DNA of 64,000 bases from Pseudobutyrivibrio sp. MD2005. Its GTDB lineage: Bacteria > Bacillota > Clostridia > Lachnospirales > Lachnospiraceae. Below the pieces are notes generated by a model that saw nothing but the letters and a program-made list of their open reading frames with translations, did not search any database and was not told where the DNA came from. Location: positions 142,890 through 206,889 of the forward strand of contig NZ_KK211360.1 in the NCBI RefSeq assembly GCF_000621865.1, given 5' to 3'. Positions 8,316 to 17,979 of this stretch are shown here, one piece after another; position 1 is the stretch's first letter, and each line of letters begins with the position of its first letter. The position numbers were made by a program, and so were the translations under genes.

Positions 8316-10184
8316 ATGAAAAGACTTGCTTTACCTGACGATATTTTGATGCAGATTGATAAGCCTGCTCGCTATATCGGCAACGAATTTAATAGCGTGA
8401 AAAAGAATCCAGCTGACGTAGACATCAGATTTGCTATGTGCTTTCCTGATGTTTACGAAGTTGGTATGTCACACCTTGGAATAGCTATTCTTTACGATAT
8501 GCTAAACCGTAGGGAAGACACATATTGTGAAAGGGTATATTCGCCTTGGCCAGATTTACATAATCTGATGAAGGAAAGGAATATACCTCTTTTTGCGTTG
8601 GAATCTCAAGATCCAATTAAGGGATTTGATTTCATTGGTATGACACTTCAGTACGAGATGTGCTATACAAATATTTTACAGATTCTTGATTTGGCTGGCG
8701 TTGCTCTTTTATCTAGAGATAGAGAAAATGATGATCCAATCGTTATCGTAGGTGGCCCTTGTGCTACCAATCCAGAGCCAATAGCAGATTTTATTGATTT
8801 AGCTTATGTTGGCGAGGGTGAGACTAGCTACGGTGCACTTCTTGATTTATACAAAGAGTGTAAGGCCGCTGGCTTTAATAGAGCTGAGTTTTTACACAAA
8901 GCTAGTCACATTCCAGGAATATACGTACCTAGTCTATATCAGGTTACATATAAAGAATCTGACGGTACCATCGAAAGCTTTAAGCCTATTTATGATGATG
9001 TGCCTTCAACTGTTGTAAGACAGGTAGTAAAGGATTTGGATTCATCACCTTATCCTACCAAAATGCTTATACCTTTTGTCCGTGCAATTCAGGATAGAGT
9101 TGTTTTGGAAATTCAGCGCGGATGTATCCGTGGATGTAGATTCTGTCAGGCTGGCATGATTTATAGACCAAATAGAGAAAAGTCTGTAGAGGTACTAAAA
9201 GCTCAAGCGAAAGAGCTTTTAGCTTCAACAGGTCACGAGGAAATCAGTCTTAGTTCCCTTTCATCAAGTGATTACCATGCACTTGGCGAGCTTATGGATT
9301 TCCTTATTGATGATTGTTTATCAGAAGGTGTTAATGTATCATTACCGTCTTTACGAATTGATGCTTTCTCACTTGATGTTATGAGCAAGGTGCAGGATGT
9401 TAGAAAATCAAGTGTTACCTTTGCTCCAGAAGCAGGCTCTCAGAGAATGCGTAACGTCATTAATAAAGGTCTTACTGTTGAAGATATCATTGGCGGTGCA
9501 ACAATGGCATTCAAAGGTGGATGGAATAAAGTTAAGTTCTATTTCATGCTTGGCTTGCCATCTGAGACTGACGAAGATATGAAGGCTATTCCACGCCTTG
9601 CAAATGACGTAGCGGCTGCATATTACGAGACTGTTCCAAAGGAGCAGCGTCAGGGTAGATGTCAGATTACCATTTCTACATCATTCTTCGTGCCAAAGCC
9701 ATTTACACCATTCCAGTGGGCTCCAATGTACGAAGCAGGAGAATATTTGCGCCGAGCCAAGGTTGTTAATGACGAGATGAAAGCTCAGCTCAATCAAAAG
9801 TCTCTTAAATACAATTGGCATCATTCAGATGTAACTGTACTTGAAGGTGTTTTTGCTCGTGGTGACAGACGTCTTTGCCCAGCGATTTTAGATGCATATA
9901 ATAGCGGATGTTTCTTTGATGCCTGGGGTGAGTACTTTGATTTTGATAAGTGGCTTGCTGCATTTGAAAAGAACAATATCTCTATTGATTTTTATGCTTA
10001 CAGACAGCGTGACTTGGATGAAATTTTCCCATGGGATTTCATTGATTGTCATGTAACAAAAGATTTCTTAAAACGTGAATGGAATAACGCTATGAACGCA
10101 AAGGTTACTCCTAACTGTAAAATGGGCTGCAGTGGTTGTGGCTCTGCAAGAATCGGATCGGGGGTATGTCACAATGCGCGTTAG
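8316..10184 (+). CDS. B12-binding radical SAM protein, TIGR03960 family
   Basis: A 622-residue protein with an N-terminal cobalamin-binding-like domain (RFAMCFPDVYEVGMSHLGIAIL, VIVGGPCATNPEPIADFID) and a radical SAM core with the cluster motif RGCIRGCRFCQAG near residue 273. The C-terminal tail CKMGCSGCG carries three more cysteines. ATG 8316 is chosen because the family begins with (M)-LALPDDILMQIDKPARYIG; in-frame upstream codons lie inside hisIE. It always travels with the next gene in Firmicutes, upstream of RNase G and L21. The reaction is unknown; RNA modification has been suspected from context only. Confidence 0.88.
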   Translation: MKRLALPDDILMQIDKPARYIGNEFNSVKKNPADVDIRFAMCFPDVYEVGMSHLGIAILYDMLNRREDTYCERVYSPWPDLHNLMKERNIPLFALESQDPIKGFDFIGMTLQYEMCYTNILQILDLAGVALLSRDRENDDPIVIVGGPCATNPEPIADFIDLAYVGEGETSYGALLDLYKECKAAGFNRAEFLHKASHIPGIYVPSLYQVTYKESDGTIESFKPIYDDVPSTVVRQVVKDLDSSPYPTKMLIPFVRAIQDRVVLEIQRGCIRGCRFCQAGMIYRPNREKSVEVLKAQAKELLASTGHEEISLSSLSSSDYHALGELMDFLIDDCLSEGVNVSLPSLRIDAFSLDVMSKVQDVRKSSVTFAPEAGSQRMRNVINKGLTVEDIIGGATMAFKGGWNKVKFYFMLGLPSETDEDMKAIPRLANDVAAAYYETVPKEQRQGRCQITISTSFFVPKPFTPFQWAPMYEAGEYLRRAKVVNDEMKAQLNQKSLKYNWHHSDVTVLEGVFARGDRRLCPAILDAYNSGCFFDAWGEYFDFDKWLAAFEKNNISIDFYAYRQRDLDEIFPWDFIDCHVTKDFLKREWNNAMNAKVTPNCKMGCSGCGSARIGSGVCHNAR

Positions 10185-10890
10185 AGTTAGATTTGAAAAA
10201 ACAGGAATAATGAGATATGTTGGCCATTTGGATTTAATGCGTTTCTTCCAAAAGGCTGTAAAAAGAGCTGGTCTTCCTATCAGATATTCTGAAGGCTTTA
10301 ATCCACATCAGATTATGTCTTTTGCTGCGCCACTTGGCGTAGGTCTTACATCTTCTGGAGAGTACATGGACATTGATATAAAAGAAGAGGTGGCTTCTGC
10401 ATCAGGAATTGAAGCATTAAATGTAAATATGGTTGAAGGGCTTGCTATTACAAGCTTCAAATACCTGCCAGATACGGCGGAAAAATGTATGAGTGCTGTT
10501 ACAGCAGCCAGCTATACAGTGACATATAAGGACTCTAAGGATGATGTCTGCTATATTGAAAATATTAAAGACCTCAAGGAAAAATTCTTTGACGAGGCAG
10601 CAAGCATCAATATTGTCAAGAAGACAAAAAAAGGTGAAAGAGAGCTTGATTTAAAGCCTTTGATTTACAGGTTTAACTTGGAGGTAAAGGAAGGCGTTCC
10701 TGTTTATGATTTACTTTTATCATCAGGAAGTACCGACAATATCAAACCAGAGCTTGTGATAAAGGCTTTTCATGAATTCTTAGGATTGCCAGAGTTTGAT
10801 GAGCTTTCACTTGATATCCACAGAACAGATATGTATACAGGAGAACCTGATAACTTTGTTTCTTTGGGAGACATAGGAGATGAGCGTTAA
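10174..10890 (+). CDS. TIGR03936 / DUF2344 radical-SAM-associated protein
   Basis: This 238-residue protein is the standard partner of the preceding radical SAM enzyme. RVRFEKTGIMRYVGHLDLMRFFQ, followed by KRAGLPIRYSEGFNPHQIMSFA and PLGVGLTSSGEYMDI, is the conserved N-terminal signature. ATG 10174 overlaps the upstream stop by 11 bases, so the pair is translationally coupled; a GTG at 10132 in frame is less likely because it adds residues absent from the family. Its biochemical role is unknown. Confidence 0.88.
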   Translation: MRVRVRFEKTGIMRYVGHLDLMRFFQKAVKRAGLPIRYSEGFNPHQIMSFAAPLGVGLTSSGEYMDIDIKEEVASASGIEALNVNMVEGLAITSFKYLPDTAEKCMSAVTAASYTVTYKDSKDDVCYIENIKDLKEKFFDEAASINIVKKTKKGERELDLKPLIYRFNLEVKEGVPVYDLLLSSGSTDNIKPELVIKAFHEFLGLPEFDELSLDIHRTDMYTGEPDNFVSLGDIGDER

Positions 10891-10983
10891 AAAGATATTT
10901 TGAATCCGTTATGGTTGTTTTTTGATGTAAAAGTAATTAAAATTTAATTAGAAGTAATTAATAATTCAAAGGAGACAAAATAT

Positions 10984-11253
10984 ATGATGTATCCTTATAT
11001 TACAATGGCTGATGGAACAGAAATTGTTCATTCGCAAATAATACATGAAGACAATATTGAAAAAGTGATTGTTCATTTTGAAAGACCAACTAATGATGGG
11101 TTCAATACTGCGAGATGTGAATTGCCTACATATAAGTGGCTAATAAAAGAAGGATATTCCGAAGAAGAAATTGAGTTTTTTGAGCAATTTTTAAAGTCCA
11201 ATGCTCATCTTTTATATAAATATGCCGCAAATGGAGGTATTCATATTGCCTAG
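10984..11253 (+). CDS. Hypothetical protein paired with a DUF4160 gene
   Basis: An 89-residue acidic protein (YITMADGTEIVHSQIIHED, IVHFERPTNDGFNTARCELP, EEEIEFFEQFLKSNAHLLYK). I recognise no named domain. AAAGGAGA at 10970 supports ATG 10984 (or 10987). It overlaps the following DUF4160 gene, whose ribosome site lies inside its 3' end, so the two are a coupled pair. DUF4160 genes often sit beside a small partner in toxin-antitoxin-like modules; this gene could be that partner. It is inserted within the otherwise conserved cluster. Confidence 0.7.
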   Translation: MMYPYITMADGTEIVHSQIIHEDNIEKVIVHFERPTNDGFNTARCELPTYKWLIKEGYSEEEIEFFEQFLKSNAHLLYKYAANGGIHIA

Positions 11254-11524
11254 TATTTTTACAGTTAGTGGATATAAAGTTTATTTTTGGTCAAATGAAA
11301 ATAATGAACCTATCCATGTACATGTTTCTAAGGGACAACCCTCTATTAATGGTACTAAAATATGGTTAACTAGTAAGGGTGGATGTATCCTTGCAAGTAA
11401 TGGAAGTAATATTCCTAAAAAAGAATTAAATGAATTAATGGAAATTATTTCTGTGCAGTTTTTTATTATATGTGATGCATGGAAAAAGCATTTTGTAACT
11501 GATGAAATTAAATTCTTTTGCTGA
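11246..11524 (+). CDS. DUF4160 domain protein (TTG start)
   Basis: The translated start (M)PSIFTVSGYKVYFWSNENNEPIHVHVSKG matches the DUF4160 family, which opens MPTI-F-GY-v-F-sne-nEP-HiHV. About 92 residues. The start is TTG 11246, seven bases after GGAGG (11234-11238); the upstream in-frame ATG at 11201 would add residues foreign to the family and has no ribosome site. Members are small proteins found next to DUF2442 or other small genes and are suspected toxin-antitoxin components. Here the partner overlaps by eight bases upstream. Confidence 0.78.
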   Translation: MPSIFTVSGYKVYFWSNENNEPIHVHVSKGQPSINGTKIWLTSKGGCILASNGSNIPKKELNELMEIISVQFFIICDAWKKHFVTDEIKFFC

Positions 11525-11525
11525 T

Positions 11526-12428
11526 ATGAAAATACAAAAAATAATAATTACAAAAGGTGAATATTTAGATAAGGAGCTTCGGCTCCTTGTTTCTTTTGAT
11601 GAGAAAGATAACGTTGTAGATATTGTTAATCTGGATGTTTCAAAAGTTGGTGAGATTCATGAAGCTACTGTAGAAAAAGTTCTAAACGATATAGAAGCAT
11701 GCATTGTAAAGCTGGATTCAGGGGATAAAGGATTTATTGAAAATAGAAAGCTTAAGCCGGATTGTTTTTTAGTAAGACATTCTGAAAAAAAGCTAGTATG
11801 TCAGGCTGATAAGTTTTATGTTCAGATATCTCAGGATAGAAAAGGTGTGAAGCCATATTCCTGCAACTTTATTTGCTCTTTAGATGATTGCCCCAATAAT
11901 TATGGTTTCGTTAATTACTATTTGGAGCATATCGTTAACGGTGAATGTGAAATAATTTCAGATTTGTCTGAGATTTTTAAGAAGAACTTAAATGTTCGAT
12001 TTTATGAAGATGAAGAGATAACTTTATGGAACCTGTATGGCCTAAATGCAATATTAGATAAAGCGTTATCTAAAGTAGTTCACTTGAAATCAGGAGCCAA
12101 TATAGTCATCGAACCTACAGAAGCACTTACTGTAATAGATGTTAATACATCTAAAAGCTATGGCAAGTCAAATGCTATGAATACTAATATTGAGGCTTTA
12201 TCTGAAATCTCAAAGCAAGTGAGACTTCGTTCTATTTCAGGTATAATAATTATTGATTTATTAAAGGTGTCTAAGAAAGAAGAGGCTGAGCTTATGGAAT
12301 TAGCTAAGCATATATTTTCTTATGATTATTCACAAATAACCATTCATGGTTTTACAAATCTAGGTTTGTTAGAAATCACAAGAAGCAGAGTTTTTGCACC
12401 TTTGCTTCAGGGTATAAAGGGAGCTTAA
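11526..12428 (+). CDS. rng: Ribonuclease E/G family protein, short form
   Basis: About 300 residues. Residues 30-90 form an S1-like RNA-binding segment (GEIHEATVEKVLNDIEACIV, DSGDKGFI). The DNase-I-like catalytic region has EPTEALTVIDVNTSKSYGKS, NIEALSEISKQVRLRSISGIIIIDLL and GLLEITRSRV. The two aspartates (VIDVN, IIDLL) match the metal-binding catalytic pair of RNase E. The protein ends where longer RNase G proteins continue into the zinc-link region, so it is a minimal form. ATG 11526 is used; ATG 11502 would overlap the DUF4160 gene. Position before L21/L27 is usual for Firmicutes. Confidence 0.85.
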   Translation: MKIQKIIITKGEYLDKELRLLVSFDEKDNVVDIVNLDVSKVGEIHEATVEKVLNDIEACIVKLDSGDKGFIENRKLKPDCFLVRHSEKKLVCQADKFYVQISQDRKGVKPYSCNFICSLDDCPNNYGFVNYYLEHIVNGECEIISDLSEIFKKNLNVRFYEDEEITLWNLYGLNAILDKALSKVVHLKSGANIVIEPTEALTVIDVNTSKSYGKSNAMNTNIEALSEISKQVRLRSISGIIIIDLLKVSKKEEAELMELAKHIFSYDYSQITIHGFTNLGLLEITRSRVFAPLLQGIKGA

Positions 12429-13033
12429 TGATGAAAAGTAATATAAAGCAAAGAATCGTAATCATTATTTTTGCGATTATGGTTGGTGTAGGCGTACCTG
12501 AGCTGATGACTAATTATTTTGGTGAGGGTGTCAAGGCAGATGATAAGGGGCTAGCCCAAGAGGAGAGCAATTTGGAAGCTGTTAAATTTATCAGAACTGT
12601 AGATGGCGATACAATTATTGTTGAGGATGCCTCAGGCAATCAGCAGCGTGTTCGCATGATCGGCATTGATACTCCTGAGTCTGTTGCCAAAGAAGAAGAG
12701 CGCAATAACGAGTATGGTGTGATGGCATCAGACTATACTAAGCAATTATTTTCTGAAACAGACACAGTCTACCTGGAGTATGATATTGATGATGATGACC
12801 AGTATGATAGAACTTTGGCATATATCTGGCTTCAGGATGTGGAAGATACATTTGACGAGACTAATATAGAAAAATATATGGTAAATGCCATAATAGTAAA
12901 AGATGGTTACGGTGTTGCTAAAAGATACGAGCCAACTGTAGCCCATGATGACACGCTTCAAAAGCTTATGAATGAAGCTAGAGATGATAATACAGGGCTA
13001 TGGCAGTATCAAGGCTTTAAGGATCTTTGGTAA
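12428..13033 (+). CDS. Secreted or membrane-anchored thermonuclease (SNase-like)
   Basis: A 201-residue protein with an N-terminal hydrophobic segment (IVIIIFAIMVGVGVPELM) acting as signal or anchor, then a staphylococcal-nuclease fold: FIRTVDGDTIIVE with the calcium-binding Asp, RVRMIGIDTPES with the catalytic Arg, and YDRTLAYIWL with the second Arg. It should cleave nucleic acids outside the cell. The start overlaps the RNase G stop (TAATG). It is not a normal member of this conserved cluster. Confidence 0.85.
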   Translation: MMKSNIKQRIVIIIFAIMVGVGVPELMTNYFGEGVKADDKGLAQEESNLEAVKFIRTVDGDTIIVEDASGNQQRVRMIGIDTPESVAKEEERNNEYGVMASDYTKQLFSETDTVYLEYDIDDDDQYDRTLAYIWLQDVEDTFDETNIEKYMVNAIIVKDGYGVAKRYEPTVAHDDTLQKLMNEARDDNTGLWQYQGFKDLW

Positions 13034-13134
13034 GCACAATTTAAACATAATAGCGTGATATAATGTAGCATGATTTTGGTATCTAATGTTTCATTTTCAG
13101 AAAGGAAAAATCCTACAAGGGATAGGCTTAGATT

Positions 13135-13503
13135 ATGGAATTAAACGATATTATACATGTTGTTGAAGAAAAGGCTAAGTTGATAGCTGATGAGGAAATT
13201 GTCAAATATAACAAATCTTTTCCAGAAGTAAATCTTACTGATGAAGCAAGAGAAGCAGTCAGAGTAAGGGCATTATCACAGCTTACGTTGCAGCTTAGTA
13301 AGTTCCACTTCAGAGAAGGGACAGAGCTTTCGGAGCAGTTCAATACCTGGTTTGCTGAAAATGAAGAAGAGGATTTGCGAAGGACTTGCAAACACTGTCT
13401 TGATGATGAAGTAAAAAAGATACGAGACGCAACAGGTAAGAATCTTAGCTCTCTTGATGCTTATCTAAAGAAGCATTTAGGGGATGCTCATACTATAGAA
13501 TAA
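13135..13503 (+). CDS. Hypothetical acidic protein
   Basis: A 122-residue, highly charged, mostly helical protein without signal or membrane segment (ELNDIIHVVEEKAKLIADEE, RRTCKHCLDDEVKKI). I do not recognise a family. One CKHC pair is present, too little for a zinc site alone. It sits between the nuclease and the L21 leader with no clear terminator downstream. Confidence 0.6.
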   Translation: MELNDIIHVVEEKAKLIADEEIVKYNKSFPEVNLTDEAREAVRVRALSQLTLQLSKFHFREGTELSEQFNTWFAENEEEDLRRTCKHCLDDEVKKIRDATGKNLSSLDAYLKKHLGDAHTIE

Positions 13504-13530
13504 TTTTAAGAATTTTCTTTTTATTTTGCA

Positions 13531-13559
13531 TTGACGTAGTGAAAAACCTATGTTAATAT
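13531..13559 (+). promoter_or_regulatory. Promoter of the L21-Prp-L27 operon
   Basis: TTGACG (13531-13536), 17 bp, TAATAT (13554-13559). It lies immediately before the L21 leader. Confidence 0.8.
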
Positions 13560-13565
13560 ACTTGA

Positions 13566-13650
13566 GTATGCCGCTCAGTGTGGTTTTTTAAGTGTGTTTC
13601 ATTCCGAAACACCACCGAAACTGGCGAGTAATGATAAAAAGGAGGAGCAA
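13566..13650 (+). ncRNA. Ribosomal protein L21 leader RNA
   Basis: The 5' leader between the promoter and rplU contains GTATGCCGCTCAGTGTGG, then a GTGTTTC...GAAACAC hairpin, ACCACCGAAACTGGCGAG and the GGAGGAG ribosome site. This order matches the Firmicutes L21 leader, a structured mRNA element thought to let L21 autoregulate its own operon. Boundaries are approximate. Confidence 0.75.
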
Positions 13651-13652
13651 CC

Positions 13653-13961
13653 ATGTACGCAATTATTGCAACAGGTGGTAAGCAGTACAAAGTTTCTGAA
13701 GGCGATATCATTACCATTGAAAAGCTTGGTGTAGAAGCTGGTGAGAAGGTTACTTTTGATCAGGTTCTTGCTGTTAGCGACAAGGATCTCAAGGTTGGCG
13801 ACCCAACAGTTAAGGGTGCTACAGTAGAGGCTTCTGTTGTTAAAGAAGGCAGAGGTAAGAAGGTAATCGTTTACAAGTACAAGAGAAAAACAGGTTACCA
13901 CAAGAAGAATGGCCACAGACAGGCTTTCACTCAGGTTAAGATTGAGAAGATTAACGGCTAA
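13653..13961 (+). CDS. rplU: 50S ribosomal protein L21
   Basis: 102 residues, full length. [17 protein letters not shown] at the start and [21 protein letters not shown] at the end are diagnostic. First gene of the L21-Prp-L27 operon, three bases before prp. Confidence 0.97.
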   Translation: MYAIIATGGKQYKVSEGDIITIEKLGVEAGEKVTFDQVLAVSDKDLKVGDPTVKGATVEASVVKEGRGKKVIVYKYKRKTGYHKKNGHRQAFTQVKIEKING

Positions 13962-13963
13962 TT

Positions 13964-14290
13964 ATGGTTTCCGTTATTATTACTAAGCAGGGAACAGAGT
14001 ACAAGCAGATTTCATTAGATGGTCATGCTGGTGATGTTGAGGCTGGACAAAATATTGTCTGCGCCGCAGTTTCAGTTTTAGCTATCAACACTTTTAATAG
14101 CATTGAACGATTTACCAATGATGCTTTTACAGTTGATGCTGCTGAAGATGGAGGTCATTTACTCATGGCTTTTCCAGAACAGCTTTCTGATAAATCTAAG
14201 CTTTTATTAGATTCTTTGTTACTCGGTTTAGACGAAATTCAAAAACAATACGGTGATGAATACATTTCATTACAATACAAGGAGGTGTAA
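13964..14290 (+). CDS. prp: Ribosomal-processing cysteine protease Prp
   Basis: A 108-residue protease (formerly YsxB/DUF464) that removes the N-terminal extension of L27 in Firmicutes. The catalytic His is in SLDGHAGD near residue 22 and the catalytic Cys in NIVCAAVSVLAINT near residue 34. It sits between rplU and rpmA as usual, and the downstream L27 carries the matching cleavage site. Confidence 0.95.
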   Translation: MVSVIITKQGTEYKQISLDGHAGDVEAGQNIVCAAVSVLAINTFNSIERFTNDAFTVDAAEDGGHLLMAFPEQLSDKSKLLLDSLLLGLDEIQKQYGDEYISLQYKEV

Positions 14291-14293
14291 GAC

Positions 14294-14578
14294 ATGTTAC
14301 AGATGAACCTTCAGTTCTTCGCTCATAAAAAGGGTGTAGGCTCTACAAAGAACGGTAGAGATTCAGAGTCTAAGAGATTAGGCGCAAAAAGAGCAGACGG
14401 TCAGTTCGTTAAGGCTGGCAATATTCTTTACAGACAGCGTGGTACAAAGATTCTTCCAGGCAACAATGTAGGTCTCGGTGGAGACGATACACTTTTTGCT
14501 TTAGTTGATGGAGTACTTCGTTTCGAAAGAAAAGGTAGAGACAAGAAGCAGGCTTCTGTCTATCCAGTAGAACAGTAA
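14294..14578 (+). CDS. rpmA: 50S ribosomal protein L27 with Prp-cleaved leader
   Basis: 94 residues. The N-terminal [20 protein letters not shown] includes the Prp site; cleavage after LQFF leaves AHKKG, which reaches the peptidyl transferase centre. GGAGGTG at 14281-14287 points to ATG 14294. A strong terminator follows. Confidence 0.97.
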   Translation: MLQMNLQFFAHKKGVGSTKNGRDSESKRLGAKRADGQFVKAGNILYRQRGTKILPGNNVGLGGDDTLFALVDGVLRFERKGRDKKQASVYPVEQ

Positions 14579-14584
14579 TTGATT

Positions 14585-14624
14585 GACCCGACTACGCGTA
14601 TTACGTAAGTCGGGTCGTTTTTTT
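14585..14624 (+). terminator. Terminator of the L21-L27 operon
   Basis: GACCCGACT (14585-14593) pairs with AGTCGGGTC (14608-14616), followed by seven T. Confidence 0.92.
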
Positions 14625-14673
14625 AGTAACAACGTAGTTAATCATAATAGCTGATTTTAGCTGTTTGAGAGGA

Positions 14674-14766
14674 GTTCTGTAGCTAACAATCTCTAATTGT
14701 TTTCAAGCGAAGTTTTCTATACTGAGCGGAAAACTATTAGGATTGTGAGTGTAACAGAACGGTCTT
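14674..14766 (+). ncRNA. Candidate structured RNA with nested helices upstream of obgE
   Basis: Three helices nest in order: GTTCTGT (14674-14680) with ACAGAAC (14754-14760), ACAATC (14686-14691) with GATTGT (14741-14746), and AGTTTTC (14711-14717) with GAAAACT (14729-14735). A short T-run (14763-14767) follows the outer helix. The 225-bp interval 14579-14804 has no ORF. This could be an obgE leader with a terminator-like end or a free small RNA. I do not recognise a named family. Confidence 0.5.
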
Positions 14767-14783
14767 TTTAATAGCGCGGATAA

Positions 14784-16091
<1,308 letters not shown>

Positions 16092-16102
16092 GAGGTAGAA
16101 AA

Positions 16103-16390
16103 ATGACTAATAAACAAAGAGCTTATTTATCATCTCTAGCAGCCGATATTACCCCTATTTTACAGATCGGTAAGGCAAGTCTTACACCAGAGCATACACA
16201 GGCTGTAGATGAGGCGCTTGAGGCTAGAGAGCTTATTAAAATAAATGTACTTAAGAATTGCTTTGACGATCCTCGCGAGATGGCTCAGATTCTTGCAGAG
16301 CGTACTCATTCAGAGGTTGTTAGAGTTATCGGAAAGAAGATTATTCTTTACAGAGCTTCAAAGAAGCCTGTTATTAAATTACCTAATTAA
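16103..16390 (+). CDS. yhbY: YhbY/CRM-domain RNA-binding protein
   Basis: A 95-residue single CRM-domain protein: LTPEHTQAVDEALEARELIKI and VRVIGKKIILYRASKKP are conserved, including the GKKI/L segment. Members associate with pre-50S ribosomal particles. It lies between obgE and nadD, consistent with a ribosome-biogenesis role. Confidence 0.9.
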   Translation: MTNKQRAYLSSLAADITPILQIGKASLTPEHTQAVDEALEARELIKINVLKNCFDDPREMAQILAERTHSEVVRVIGKKIILYRASKKPVIKLPN

Positions 16391-16402
16391 TAGGAGCTTG
16401 AA

Positions 16403-17596
16403 ATGGCTAGAATTGGTGTTTACGGCGGCACCTTCAATCCCATCCACAATACTCACATTGAGATTGCTAAGGCAGCCCTTGTTCAGTTTGATTTAGATAT
16501 TGTGTATTTTCTTGTGGCAGGCGCTCCACCACATAAGGACACTGCGGACAAAATCTCTGATATTAATCGACTCGAGATGGTTCGCCTTGCCCTTAAGGGG
16601 GAAGATTGCCTTGCTTTAGATGATCGCGAAATTTATCGCGCAGGCAAAAGCTATTCATATATTACTTTTACTGAGTATAATAAGGAGCATCCTGATGATG
16701 AAATTTTCTTTATCATGGGTAGCGATAGCCTAATCAATTTCAAAAATTGGGTTAAACCCGATATTATTTCTGAATTCGCGACTGTTTTAGTGGCACCACG
16801 TTTGGGTGACGATTTCGAAAGTCTTGAGAAAGCCATTCACGAATGTAAGAATATGTTTGTTGGAGATTTTATGCTCATTGATTATAAAGCAAATGGCTTG
16901 TCATCATCAGAAATCAGAAAGTCCTTTTACAAGGATTTAAGCATAAAGGGATACGTAAAACCAAATGTAGCTGAATATATTATAGAGCATAATTTATACA
17001 GCGATTATTCCTATACAAATGCCGATATTGTGCGTTTGGATAATGAAATGAAAAAGGAGCTTAAGCCTAGCAGATACGTACACACTCTTGGTGTTGCATC
17101 CACAGCTTATGATCTTGCAATCAAATGGAATTATCCTGCTGTTACTGCACAGGTTGCCGGAATGCTTCATGATTGTGCTAAATGTATATCAGATGAAAAG
17201 CGAATCAGCGTCTGCGAAAAGAACAATATTACGATTACAGACATTGAGCGAAAATATCCTCATTTGCTTCATGGAAAGGTTGGCGCTCATTATTGTAAAA
17301 GCAAATATGATGTTTTTGACGAGCAGATTGCTCATGCGATTGCTGTTCACACCACTGGTTGTCCTAACATGAATCTTTTAGATAAGATTATATTTGTTGC
17401 GGATTATATTGAACCTGGCCGTGATAAGCAGCCTCGTTTAGATGTTATTAGATATACAGCATTTAATGATTTAGATTTATGCGTTTATCTGATTTTAGAG
17501 GATTCGGTTAATTATTTAAATTCAAATCCTGATATGGTTGATCCAACAACAATAGAAACGTTCGAATATTATAAAAAGTATATGGAAGAGAGGTAG
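16403..17596 (+). CDS. nadD: Fused NadD - YqeK: nicotinate-nucleotide adenylyltransferase with HD hydrolase domain
   Basis: 397 residues. Positions 1-200 are NadD: GVYGGTFNPIHNTHIEIA with the HxGH-like nucleotidyl-transfer loop (here HNTH), IMGSDSLINFKNW and GLSSSEIRKS. It makes deaminated NAD from NaMN. Positions about 213-397 are a YqeK HD domain (RYVHTLGVASTAYDLA, GMLHDCAKC, AIAVHTTG), a family that hydrolyses diadenosine tetraphosphate and related dinucleotides. The two are separate adjacent genes in Bacillus; a fusion is common in Lachnospiraceae. Confidence 0.92.
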   Translation: MARIGVYGGTFNPIHNTHIEIAKAALVQFDLDIVYFLVAGAPPHKDTADKISDINRLEMVRLALKGEDCLALDDREIYRAGKSYSYITFTEYNKEHPDDEIFFIMGSDSLINFKNWVKPDIISEFATVLVAPRLGDDFESLEKAIHECKNMFVGDFMLIDYKANGLSSSEIRKSFYKDLSIKGYVKPNVAEYIIEHNLYSDYSYTNADIVRLDNEMKKELKPSRYVHTLGVASTAYDLAIKWNYPAVTAQVAGMLHDCAKCISDEKRISVCEKNNITITDIERKYPHLLHGKVGAHYCKSKYDVFDEQIAHAIAVHTTGCPNMNLLDKIIFVADYIEPGRDKQPRLDVIRYTAFNDLDLCVYLILEDSVNYLNSNPDMVDPTTIETFEYYKKYMEER

Positions 17597-17599
17597 AAC

Positions 17600-17947
17600 A
17601 TGGAATCTAGAGAGATGGCAAAGTTAGTTTGCAAAGCCCTTGATGATAAAAAGGCTATAGATGTAAAGGCTATAGATATTTCAGAGGTTAGCGTTATGGC
17701 TGATTTCTTTATTGTAGCTTCAGCTTCAAACCAGAGCCAGATGAATGCTATGCAGGATGAGGTAGATAGAGTACTTTATGAGCAGGGTATTCATGCAAAA
17801 TCAATCGAAGGAAATAGAGCAAGCACATGGGTGCTTATGGACTATGAAGATGTTATCGTTCACTTATTCTCAGAGGAAGATAGATTATTCTATGATCTTG
17901 AGAGAATCTGGAAAGATGGAATCATTATAGATGCGAAAGATCTTTAA
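17600..17947 (+). CDS. rsfS: Ribosomal silencing factor RsfS
   Basis: 115 residues: VKAIDISEVSVMADFFIVASASNQ near the start, then IEGNRASTWVLMDYEDVIVHLFSEEDRLFYDLERIW. RsfS binds L14 and blocks subunit joining when nutrients are short. It ends the obgE operon, four bases after nadD-yqeK. Confidence 0.95.
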   Translation: MESREMAKLVCKALDDKKAIDVKAIDISEVSVMADFFIVASASNQSQMNAMQDEVDRVLYEQGIHAKSIEGNRASTWVLMDYEDVIVHLFSEEDRLFYDLERIWKDGIIIDAKDL

Positions 17948-17978
17948 AAAAACGACCCCAATTTTGGGGTCGTTTTTC
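17948..17978. terminator. Bidirectional terminator between rsfS and lexA
   Basis: ACGACCCCA (17952-17960) pairs with TGGGGTCGT (17965-17973), with A-runs before and T-runs after, so it works on both strands for the converging genes. Confidence 0.92.
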
Positions 17979-17979
17979 G

